Below, piece after piece: positions 1-5,627 of a stretch of 7,262 nt of DNA. Source of the stretch: an uncultured Mesorhizobium sp. (GTDB taxonomy: Bacteria > Pseudomonadota > Alphaproteobacteria > Rhizobiales > Rhizobiaceae). The stretch lies in the NCBI GenBank assembly GCA_950071955.1, contig CATMOC010000180.1:1-7262 (forward strand). The letters run 5' to 3'. Below the pieces are notes generated by a model, which was not told the origin of the DNA, made no database searches, and saw only the letters and a program-made list of their open reading frames with translations. Numbering within the stretch: position 1 is the first letter of the stretch; each line of letters opens with the position of its first letter. Made by a program: the position numbers and the translations under genes.

Positions 1-844
1 CATGGTGTTCCAGCAGTTCGCGCTCCTGCCCTGGCGCAGCGTCGCGGAGAATGTCGGCTTCGGCCTCGAACTTGCCGGCGTCCCGGCGGCCGAGCGGAAG
101 GAGCGCGTGCGTAAGCAGCTCGAACTCGTCGGCCTGTCGCAGTGGGCGGACAAGCATGCCCACGAGCTTTCCGGCGGCATGCAGCAGCGCGTGGGTCTCG
201 CGCGCGCCTTTGCCACCGAGGCGCCGATCCTCCTGATGGACGAGCCTTTTTCCGCGCTCGACCCGCTGATCCGCACCAAGCTGCAGGACGAACTGCTGCA
301 GCTCCAGGCCGATCTGAGGAAGACGATCATCTTCGTCAGCCACGACCTCGAGGAGGCGCTGAAGATCGGCAACCGCATCACCATCATGGAGAGCGGCCGC
401 ATCGTCCAGTCCGGCACCCCGGAAGACATCGTGCTGAAGCCGGCCAACGACTACGTGCGCGACTTCATCGCCAACGTGAACCCGCTGTCGGTGCTGACGG
501 CGTGGAACGTCATGCGCGACCGCCGCGACCTGGAACAGGCGGGCGAGGGCTGGGTCTGGCTCGACCGCCGCCAGACGACGCGCTTCCGCCTCGACGAGAA
601 CTTCATGGTGATCGCCGCGGAGCACAATGGCGAGCCGGCCGCCTGGACGTCCTGCGACGATCTCGAAGCGGTGCCGCGCGACCGTCCGCCTGTCTTCTGG
701 GCCAAGCCCGGCACCTCGCTGAAGACGGTCATGCACGCCATGCACCAGTCCCAGACCGCGCCGGTGGCGCTGTTCGACGAGCAGACCCGCTTCATAGGCT
801 CGATCGGCGTGCGCGACGTGCTGCGGGCGGTGCTGCGCCGCTGA
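1..844 (+). CDS. choV: Choline ABC transporter ATP-binding protein ChoV (5' end outside the window)
   Basis: This is the ATPase subunit of a high-affinity choline importer (ChoXWV type) and powers uptake from the cytoplasmic face of the inner membrane. The first complete codon is at base 2; the 280 visible residues begin at the Q-loop (FQQFALLPW), so roughly 70 N-terminal residues including Walker A lie upstream. In visible-residue numbering, the ABC signature LSGGMQQR is at 56-63, Walker B ILLMDE at 76-81, the D-loop SALD at 84-87 and the switch histidine in FVSHDLEEA at 114. Residues after about 180 form a divergent CBS-like tail ending in GSIGVRDVLRAVLRR, as in glycine-betaine/choline (OpuA/ProV-like) ATPases. 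The stretch DYVRDFIANVNPLSVL is typical of the choline subgroup. The ATG at base 2 is internal and not the true start. choX and choW would be expected to the left. A glycine-betaine or proline-betaine transporter is the main alternative. Confidence 0.88.
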   Translation, partial: MVFQQFALLPWRSVAENVGFGLELAGVPAAERKERVRKQLELVGLSQWADKHAHELSGGMQQRVGLARAFATEAPILLMDEPFSALDPLIRTKLQDELLQLQADLRKTIIFVSHDLEEALKIGNRITIMESGRIVQSGTPEDIVLKPANDYVRDFIANVNPLSVLTAWNVMRDRRDLEQAGEGWVWLDRRQTTRFRLDENFMVIAAEHNGEPAAWTSCDDLEAVPRDRPPVFWAKPGTSLKTVMHAMHQSQTAPVALFDEQTRFIGSIGVRDVLRAVLRR

Positions 845-853
845 CGGCTCCGG

Positions 854-873
854 AGGGGCGGACAGCCCCTGTC
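854..873 (+). terminator. Weak hairpin after choV, possible terminator
   Basis: Ten bases after the choV stop, AGGGGC (854-859) pairs with GCCCCT (865-870) across a five-base loop. An overlapping alternative pairs GACAG (861-865) with CTGTC (869-873). No T-run follows, so this is not a classical intrinsic terminator. It could mark transcript processing or a Rho-assisted end, or it could be chance in GC-rich DNA. Confidence 0.2.
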
Positions 874-941
874 GCAATCGGTGCATTCCGCGGCTGTTTT
901 GGGACGGCGGCGGCTTTGCCAGTCGGGCTTGTATGCCGGCC

Positions 942-987
942 GTGCGAAGGACGGTCGATCCTTCGCGCCGAAGATTGCGAAATTCGC
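942..987 (+). promoter_or_regulatory. Structured leader in front of fhs with mutually exclusive hairpins
   Basis: Bases 942-951 can pair with 959-968. The core is a perfect 8-bp stem (GCGAAGGA at 944-951 with TCCTTCGC at 959-966), extended by a G-U and a G-C pair, with a 7-base loop. The right arm can instead pair downstream: CTTCG (961-965) with CGAAG (969-973), or TTCGC (962-966) with GCGAA (977-981). A further inverted repeat, GCGAA-A-TTCGC, fills 977-987 and abuts the Shine-Dalgarno sequence at 989-995. Such alternative pairings next to a ribosome site are typical of cis-regulatory leaders. I do not recognise a known riboswitch class, and no factor or ligand can be named from the sequence. 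Confidence 0.35.
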
Positions 988-988
988 C

Positions 989-995
989 GGGGGAG
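989..995 (+). promoter_or_regulatory. Ribosome binding site that sets the fhs start
   Basis: GGGGGAG ends five bases before the ATG at 1001. It is the only good Shine-Dalgarno sequence in the upstream open frame. It supports starting the protein at [10 protein letters not shown] rather than at the in-frame ATG at 881, whose 40 extra residues do not look like the family. Confidence 0.7.
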
Positions 996-1000
996 CCGAC

Positions 1001-2680
1001 ATGGCCGAGTACAAGTCCGACATCGAGATCGCGCGCGCCGCGAAGAAGAAGCCGATCATGGAGGTCGGCAGCAAGCTCGGCATTCCGGCCGAGCATCTCC
1101 TGCCCTATGGCCACGACAAGGCGAAGATCTCGGCCGATTTCATCGCCTCTAAGCGCGGCGGCAAGGACGGCAAGCTGATCCTGGTGACCGCCATCAACCC
1201 GACGCCGGCCGGCGAGGGCAAGACCACGACGACGGTGGGCTTGGGCGACGGCTTGAACCGCATCGGCAAGAAGGCCATCACCTGCATCCGCGAGGCCTCG
1301 CTCGGACCGAACTTCGGCGTCAAGGGCGGGGCTGCCGGCGGCGGCTATGCGCAGGTGGTGCCGATGGAGGACATGAACCTCCACTTCACCGGCGATTTTC
1401 ACGCCATCACGACGGCGCACAATCTTCTGTCGGCGCTGATCGACAATCACATCTACTGGGGCAACGAGCCCGGCATCGACCCCCGCCGCGTTGTGTGGCG
1501 CCGCGTCATGGATATGAACGACCGTGCGTTGCGCGGGATCGTCTGCTCGCTCGGCGGCGTCGCCAACGGCTATCCGCGCGAGTCGGGCTTCGACATCACC
1601 GTCGCATCGGAAGTGATGGCGATCCTTTGCCTGGCCACCGACCTGAAGGACCTGCAGAAGCGAATCGGCGACATCATCGTGGCCTATCGCCGCGACAAGA
1701 CCCCGGTCTACGCCCGCGACCTGAAGGCCGATGGCGCGATGGCGGTGGTCTTGAAGGACGCCATGCAGCCGAACCTCGTCCAGACACTGGAGAACAATCC
1801 CGCCTTCGTGCACGGTGGCCCCTTCGCCAACATCGCGCATGGCTGCAACTCGGTCGTCGCAACCACCACGGCGCTGAAACTCGCCGACTACGTCGTTACC
1901 GAGGCCGGCTTCGGCGCGGATCTCGGCGCGGAAAAATTCTTCGACATCAAGTGCCGCAAGGCGGGCCTGAAGCCGGCTGCGGCCGTCATCGTCGCCACCG
2001 TGCGCGCAATGAAGATGAACGGTGGCGTCAAGAAGGAAGACCTCGGCAAGGAGAACGTCGAGGCAGTCAGGAAGGGCTGCGCCAATCTCGGCCGTCACAT
2101 CGAGAACGTGAAGCAGTTCGGCGTGCCGGTGGTCGTGGCGATGAACCACTTCGTCTCCGACACCGACGCCGAGATCGCGGCGATGAAGGACTACGTCGCC
2201 GGCCAGGGCTCGGAAGCGATTCTCTGCAAGCACTGGGCGCACGGATCGGCCGGCATTGAGGAACTGGCGCACAAGGTGGTGCAGCTCGCCGAGAGCGGTT
2301 CCTCGCAGTTCTCGCCGCTCTATCCCGAAGAGATGCCGCTGTTCGAGAAGATCAACACGGTCGTCAAGCGCATCTACCGCGGCTCGGAGGCGATCGCCGA
2401 CAAGTCGGTGCGCGACCAGCTGCACCAGTGGGAGCAGGCGGGCTACGGCAATCTGCCGGTGTGCATGGCCAAGACGCAGTACTCGTTCTCGACCGATCCC
2501 AACCTGCGCGGCGCGCCGACCGGCCACGTCGTGCCGGTGCGCGAGGTCAGGCTCTCGGCGGGCGCCGGCTTCGTCGTGGCGATCTGCGGCGAGATCATGA
2601 CCATGCCCGGCCTGCCCAAGGCGCCCTCCTCGGAAAGGATCTTCCTCAACGAGATGGGCCAGATCGAGGGGCTGTTCTAG
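1001..2680 (+). CDS. fhs: Formate-tetrahydrofolate ligase (10-formyl-THF synthetase)
   Basis: This cytoplasmic enzyme joins formate to tetrahydrofolate using ATP, giving 10-formyl-THF for purine and formyl-Met-tRNA synthesis; the reverse reaction releases formate. The 559-residue product matches the usual bacterial length of about 555-560. The nucleotide-binding loop TPAGEGKT is at residues 68-75. The first family signature [12 protein letters not shown] starts at 107 and the second, [12 protein letters not shown], is at 331-342. Other conserved blocks are [15 protein letters not shown] (270-284), [13 protein letters not shown] (301-313), KTQYSFS (491-497) and MTMPGLPK (533-540). The ATG at 1001 is chosen because of the ribosome site at 989-995 and because the family begins close to this residue. 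It lies 156 bases behind choV on the same strand, with a structured leader between. Adjacency to a choline importer suggests, but does not prove, a role in handling one-carbon units from choline breakdown. No damage is visible. Confidence 0.97.
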   Translation: MAEYKSDIEIARAAKKKPIMEVGSKLGIPAEHLLPYGHDKAKISADFIASKRGGKDGKLILVTAINPTPAGEGKTTTTVGLGDGLNRIGKKAITCIREASLGPNFGVKGGAAGGGYAQVVPMEDMNLHFTGDFHAITTAHNLLSALIDNHIYWGNEPGIDPRRVVWRRVMDMNDRALRGIVCSLGGVANGYPRESGFDITVASEVMAILCLATDLKDLQKRIGDIIVAYRRDKTPVYARDLKADGAMAVVLKDAMQPNLVQTLENNPAFVHGGPFANIAHGCNSVVATTTALKLADYVVTEAGFGADLGAEKFFDIKCRKAGLKPAAAVIVATVRAMKMNGGVKKEDLGKENVEAVRKGCANLGRHIENVKQFGVPVVVAMNHFVSDTDAEIAAMKDYVAGQGSEAILCKHWAHGSAGIEELAHKVVQLAESGSSQFSPLYPEEMPLFEKINTVVKRIYRGSEAIADKSVRDQLHQWEQAGYGNLPVCMAKTQYSFSTDPNLRGAPTGHVVPVREVRLSAGAGFVVAICGEIMTMPGLPKAPSSERIFLNEMGQIEGLF

Positions 2681-2691
2681 GGCCTCCCCGC

Positions 2692-3993
2692 TCAGCCCGA
2701 GCCGCCGGAACCTCCGGCGGCGGCTTCGCGGCTTCCCGCGGCTCCGGCTTCCCGCTCGGCCCGCGACGCGCCGAACCGGCGCACCGTCGTGTTGGCGAAG
2801 GCGACGAACTCGTCCAGCACGGTGAAGAACACGTCGATGGAGAAGCCGAAAAGGAAGGCGAAGGAGAACAGGCCGAAGCCGATCCCCGCCACGTCCGTCT
2901 CGAACCGCGCGTCGGGCGCCAGGAACCATGCCAGGATCATCCCGGCCAGTGCGCCCAGCGCCACCCTGTGCAGCAGGGCGATAAATTGCGGGTTGGGGCT
3001 GAGCGGATCGAGAATGCGCCGCATCTGGAACATCAGCGCCCCCAGCGCGCCGTAGAGCGCCGGCAGGATCCACAGGGCGTAGGGCGATATGGACTGGCTG
3101 ATCTGCTCGATGCTTCGGGTGAGCGCCGAATGAATGGTTTTCGGATCGACGGTGATCGATCCATTGCAGAACAGGACCATGGATGCGTCTTTGTAGTCGC
3201 CGAGGATGTCCTTGGCGGTGCTCGACGTGGTGTCGTTCACGGTCAGCACCTGCCCCGGTGCCGAGCATTCCACGTTGTTGAGATAAGGCAGATTGTCGTA
3301 GCTCTGGTCGCCATAGCCACATCCAGCCGAGGCAAACTTGTCCTGTAGCGTGCCGGTTGCCATCAGCCGGGTGTAGATGCAGTAGGCGCGATGCATTCCG
3401 ATCAGCGGGAAAGTCGCTCTGAACGCTAGATCCGAGACGCGAAGCGACGTCTCCGCGATCGTCGTGTTGAGCTTCCTCAGGTCGTAGTCGAGGCTGTAGA
3501 TCGATTCCCGTGCGACCGAGCTGTCGTTGATGTTGCGCACGACGCTGGGGTCGTGCGTGGCAGACCAGATCTGCCGCACGAGGCGGCCGAAGCGCTGCTC
3601 GGTATCCTGCTGCTGCAGGCTGATGACTTCCGAGAGCAGGGTCACGCCGCGGTTGTAGATGTAGGTCAACTGTGCGGTGGCGGCCATCAGCGTGATCGAC
3701 AGCGCGACCAGAAGGGCTGACATCCATGCGGACTTGCGTGTGCTCCGCCGCGGCGACCAGTCTCCGTGCAAAGCGGCGAAGGTGGTAAACGGGATCAGCT
3801 TCGCTGCATCGTTCAGGTGCTTCTGGAGCCGGACGATTGCCGGGTCGCTGATGGTCCGGATTTCCAGCTTCTCCGCCTCGGCGACGGCGGAGAAGAACTC
3901 GTCGTTCTTGAAGACCCCAGAGAGCCTGCCGTAGTCGGCGAGCAGCCGCGCATCCTTGATGATGTCTTCGACGAAGGGATCGCTGTCGGACAT
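2692..3993 (-). CDS. Unknown four-helix inner-membrane protein with a large periplasmic Cys-containing domain
   Basis: I do not recognise the family of this 433-residue protein. Residues 1-87 look soluble and cytoplasmic and end in a basic PRRSTRK patch. Predicted membrane helices lie near 88-112, 303-324, 337-359 and 369-392. With basic segments MRR after helix 2 and VRRFGASRAERE after helix 4, the positive-inside rule places both ends in the cytoplasm and residues of about 113-302 in the periplasm. That loop holds the protein's only four cysteines (205, 225, 243, 276) and starts with a Gln-rich, probably helical stretch. The C-terminus is a low-complexity Ala/Gly tail ending GGSGGSG. The ATG at 3993 has GAGGA seven bases upstream, and this site overlaps the stop of the small peptide gene, so the two are very likely co-transcribed and translationally coupled. 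The end lies 11 bases from the fhs stop. A sensor, transport or secretion-accessory role is possible; none is shown. Confidence 0.8.
   Translation of the reverse strand: MSDSDPFVEDIIKDARLLADYGRLSGVFKNDEFFSAVAEAEKLEIRTISDPAIVRLQKHLNDAAKLIPFTTFAALHGDWSPRRSTRKSAWMSALLVALSITLMAATAQLTYIYNRGVTLLSEVISLQQQDTEQRFGRLVRQIWSATHDPSVVRNINDSSVARESIYSLDYDLRKLNTTIAETSLRVSDLAFRATFPLIGMHRAYCIYTRLMATGTLQDKFASAGCGYGDQSYDNLPYLNNVECSAPGQVLTVNDTTSSTAKDILGDYKDASMVLFCNGSITVDPKTIHSALTRSIEQISQSISPYALWILPALYGALGALMFQMRRILDPLSPNPQFIALLHRVALGALAGMILAWFLAPDARFETDVAGIGFGLFSFAFLFGFSIDVFFTVLDEFVAFANTTVRRFGASRAEREAGAAGSREAAAGGSGGSG
2701..2721. terminator. Strong hairpin at the convergent fhs / membrane-protein junction
   Basis: GCCGCCGGA (2701-2709) and TCCGGCGGC (2713-2721) form a perfect 9-bp stem with a 3-base loop, 20 bases past the fhs stop. 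It lies inside the last codons of the opposing gene, where it encodes part of the GGSGGSG tail. Its position suits a shared transcription barrier for the two converging genes. Neither strand shows a T-run after it, so intrinsic termination is unproven. Confidence 0.35.
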
Positions 3994-4000
3994 GGCCGCG

Positions 4001-4005
4001 TCCTC
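4001..4005 (-). promoter_or_regulatory. Ribosome site overlapping the upstream stop codon (translational coupling)
   Basis: On the minus strand the sequence reads TGAGGA, so the peptide gene's TGA stop (4006-4004) shares two bases with the GAGGA Shine-Dalgarno of the membrane-protein gene. That site sits seven bases before the ATG. A ribosome ending on the first gene would unload on the second gene's start site. Confidence 0.65.
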
Positions 4006-4213
4006 ACCCGAGAACGCCCTGCACCGGGCCGGCTGGTCCGTTGCAGAAACACCGCAAGCCCGGAGGGCCGGGCGGCTGAGCCCAGCACCAGAACTGCTGC
4101 GTAAAGCAGATGGTGCCCGGCACGTGCGGCGGCACCTGGGCCAAGGCGCGCGTCGGCAGGAGCGCGATGGAGAAAGCGGCGAGAATCAAGGCGATGCGGC
4201 TTGGGGAAAGCAT
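4004..4213 (-). CDS. Small exported Cys/Pro/Gly-rich peptide, unknown function
   Basis: The 69-residue product starts at MLSPSRIALI. It has a clear Sec signal peptide: a basic residue at position 6, a hydrophobic core at about 7-20, and an ALA cleavage motif ending at residue 25. The predicted mature part is about 44 residues, beginning QVPPHVPGTIC. It has four cysteines in the pattern C-x6-C-x11-C-x-C (36, 43, 55, 57), an FWCW motif, a PPGPPG run and a GPAGPVQGVLG tail. The even number of cysteines suggests disulfide bonds in the periplasm or outside; there is no lipobox. The open frame extends ten residues further upstream, but the ATG at 4213 is preferred because GGAGG lies six bases before it and the signal peptide then begins at the N-terminus. 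Its stop lies ten bases before the next gene's ATG, indicating an operon. I know no function; a structural, signalling or antagonistic peptide are all open. Confidence 0.7.
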   Translation of the reverse strand: MLSPSRIALILAAFSIALLPTRALAQVPPHVPGTICFTQQFWCWAQPPGPPGLRCFCNGPAGPVQGVLG

Positions 4214-4349
4214 GACGTTCCTCCGCAAAGTACCGGATCGCACTCGACACCAAGTCAGCCGGATGGACTATGAAGTGCATCACAGTCGGTCGGCTCCTTT
4301 GCGTCGGTCCTGAACGTTCTCCTTTGCTTGCCTGTTGCCTGCGCCGCGC
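4214..4349. other. Intergenic gap between the DUF4342 gene and the peptide gene
   Basis: These 136 bases should hold any promoter of the peptide/membrane-protein pair and the end of the DUF4342 transcript. I find no convincing -35/-10 pair and no hairpin with a T-run. The 9-base word CTCCTTTGC occurs twice, at 4294-4302 and 4319-4327, 25 bases apart. It reads GCAAAGGAG on the transcribed strand. Its meaning is unknown and it may be chance. Confidence 0.4.
4220..4224 (-). promoter_or_regulatory. Ribosome binding site of the small exported peptide
   Basis: The minus strand reads GGAGGAACGTC before ATG, a consensus Shine-Dalgarno six to seven bases from the start at 4213. It decides between this ATG and the in-frame ATG at 4243 and is a main reason to accept this short gene as real. 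Confidence 0.7.
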
Positions 4350-4667
4350 TCAGCCCGCAGGCTTCTGTCCCTGGTCTTCTTCTTCCTCGCGTACGATTTC
4401 GATCTTCACCCGTGTCACCATCGCGGCGATGACGCCGAGGATCGCGAGCCAGGGTGCCGCGAGCGCTACCGCGCCGCCGGCCAAAACGCCGATCGTCAGC
4501 GGCGTCTCGAGATAGATGTCGCCGTCCTCGGCCTTGAGCCGAAGCTGGCGTACGTTGCCCTCCGCGAGGATCGCCTTCACCCGTTCGACCAGTTCGTTGC
4601 CGGCGATTTCGATCTCCTCGGTGAATGTCCGCTTCTGCTGGTCCAATCGCTCGTCCATGACTTTCAT
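4350..4667 (-). CDS. DUF4342 domain protein, small membrane protein
   Basis: The product is about 105 residues. The N-terminal half (about 14-52, TFTEEIEIAGNELVERVKAI then GNVRQLRLKAEDGDIYLE) matches the DUF4342 pattern: an amphipathic helix followed by a short beta segment. A single hydrophobic segment lies at about 56-84 (PLTIGVLAGG to the alanine-rich AAPWLAILGVIAAMV), followed by the conserved TRVKIEIVREEE and an acidic, probably cytoplasmic tail. No molecular function is established for the family. The start is ambiguous: ATG at 4667 has TAGGA eight bases upstream, while ATG at 4658 (MDERLDQQ) has GGAAGG nine bases upstream; the ATG at 4700 is less likely. It is divergent from the PAP2 gene and lies 136 bases upstream of the peptide gene on the same strand, so co-transcription with that pair is possible but not evident. 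Confidence 0.85.
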   Translation of the reverse strand: MKVMDERLDQQKRTFTEEIEIAGNELVERVKAILAEGNVRQLRLKAEDGDIYLETPLTIGVLAGGAVALAAPWLAILGVIAAMVTRVKIEIVREEEEDQGQKPAG

Positions 4668-4738
4668 CCTTCCTGTCCTAGGTGAAATGCCGGTATGCAT
4701 GATCTATGTGGATGCAAGGATAGAGGAGCCGCGGGGCT

Positions 4739-4754
4739 TGGCATTGATTTCGCG
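4739..4754 (+). promoter_or_regulatory. Possible sigma-54 (-24/-12) promoter ahead of the PAP2 gene
   Basis: The sequence TGGCATTGATTTCGCG keeps the GG and GC dinucleotides (4740-4741 and 4752-4753) exactly ten bases apart, as in TGGCACG-N4-TTGCW. TGGCA is intact but CG is TT and TTGCW is TCGCG. It would give a leader of roughly 35-40 bases before the start at 4803. Several mismatches keep this tentative. Confidence 0.2.
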
Positions 4755-4790
4755 CAAGCGTGAGGGGACGGCGGCGGGCCGGCCGCGCTC

Positions 4791-4795
4791 GGAGG
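4791..4795 (+). promoter_or_regulatory. Ribosome binding site that selects a TTG start for the PAP2 gene
   Basis: GGAGG is followed by seven bases and then TTG at 4803. The first in-frame ATG, at 4824, has no purine-rich sequence in front of it. The site therefore points to TTG as the initiation codon. Confidence 0.7.
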
Positions 4796-4802
4796 CACGG
4801 GT

Positions 4803-5570
4803 TTGATCCGTCCGACCGTCACCATGCTGGTGCGCGGCATGCGGGAATACCGGGCAGCGGTGTTGCCCGTGACCATGCTCGCCATCCTGGCCTTCGGTGT
4901 CTTCTCCTTCTTCTCGATCGCCGACGAAGTCGCCGAGGGCGAGATCCGCGAAATCGACGAGGCGCTCTTCCTGATCTTCCGCCACGCCACCAACACCGCC
5001 GATCCTCTTGGCCCTCCCTGGCTGGAGGAGGCGGCCGCGGAGATCACCGCGCTCGGCGGCTATCCCGTCATCATCCTCGCGGTTCTGGTCGTGACGGGCC
5101 TGCTCCTGATCACGCGGCGCTATGGTCCGGCGCTCTACACCGTCGTCTCGGTAGGGTCGGGTGCCGCCGTGTCCCAGGTGCTCAAGAGCTATTTCGAGCG
5201 CCCGCGTCCGGACATCGTCGATCATCTCGACGTCGTCCACACGGCGAGCTTTCCGAGCGGCCACGCTATGGTCGGCACCGTGGCCTACCTGACGCTAGCC
5301 GCGCTGGTGACGCGCTTCTTCGACAACTGGTATGTGCGGGCCTATGTGATCGCGGTCGCGTTCGCGATGTCCGTGCTCATCGGCTTGACGCGCATATATC
5401 TCGGAGTGCACTGGCCGAGCGATGTCGCCGCTGGCTGGGCCCTCGGCACGGCATGGGCAAGCCTTGCCTGGCTTCTCGTGTCTGCACTGCAATATCGCCG
5501 GTACCGCAAGGCCATGCGCCACGGCGCGGACGGGACGAAGGCAGCGGCGGGAGCGGTTTCCCGTGAATGA
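4803..5570 (+). CDS. PAP2-family membrane phosphatase
   Basis: This 255-residue integral membrane protein has the three phosphatase motifs of the PAP2 superfamily. C1 is KSYFERPRP (K128, R135, P136), C2 is PSGH at 151-154, and C3 is TRIYLGVHWPSD with R197, H203 and D207. In this family the C3 histidine is the nucleophile, the C3 aspartate activates it, and the C2 histidine protonates the leaving group. All are present, so the enzyme should be active on a lipid phosphate at the periplasmic face. Candidate substrates are phosphatidic acid, phosphatidylglycerophosphate or undecaprenyl pyrophosphate, which the sequence cannot separate. Hydrophobic segments lie near 18-40, 87-104, 108-126, 155-172, 178-196 and 208-230. 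Translation probably starts at TTG because of the GGAGG at 4791. DUF2254 follows 57 bases later on the same strand, suggesting co-transcription. The C-terminus is a short basic and alanine-rich tail. Confidence 0.93.
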   Translation: MIRPTVTMLVRGMREYRAAVLPVTMLAILAFGVFSFFSIADEVAEGEIREIDEALFLIFRHATNTADPLGPPWLEEAAAEITALGGYPVIILAVLVVTGLLLITRRYGPALYTVVSVGSGAAVSQVLKSYFERPRPDIVDHLDVVHTASFPSGHAMVGTVAYLTLAALVTRFFDNWYVRAYVIAVAFAMSVLIGLTRIYLGVHWPSDVAAGWALGTAWASLAWLLVSALQYRRYRKAMRHGADGTKAAAGAVSRE

Positions 5571-5627
5571 CCTCTCCGGCCTCCCGCCGCCGCCGCGGCG
5601 ATCGGGGCAAGATGTGACGGAGGCATG

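Noticed and set aside
845..1000. Known tetrahydrofolate riboswitch upstream of fhs
   Set aside because: I could not match the conserved core of either described THF riboswitch class. Only unnamed competing hairpins are claimed.
142..1152. Plus-strand frame of 336 codons across choV and the start of fhs
   Set aside because: It is an Arg/Ala/Gly/Pro-rich off-frame of choV that crosses the gap and enters fhs. No motif or ribosome site supports it.
3766..4104. Plus-strand frame of 112 codons opposite the unknown pair
   Set aside because: The minus strand has ribosome sites, a signal peptide and membrane helices in an operon arrangement; this frame has none of these.
4214..4349. Promoter for the peptide gene with TTGGTG as the -35 box
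   Set aside because: There is no matching -10 sequence at 16-18 bases spacing.
4704..5264. Minus-strand frame of 186 codons antisense to PAP2
   Set aside because: It has a highly charged Asp/Arg/Gly composition and no family resemblance, and it covers the PAP2 catalytic motifs on the other strand.
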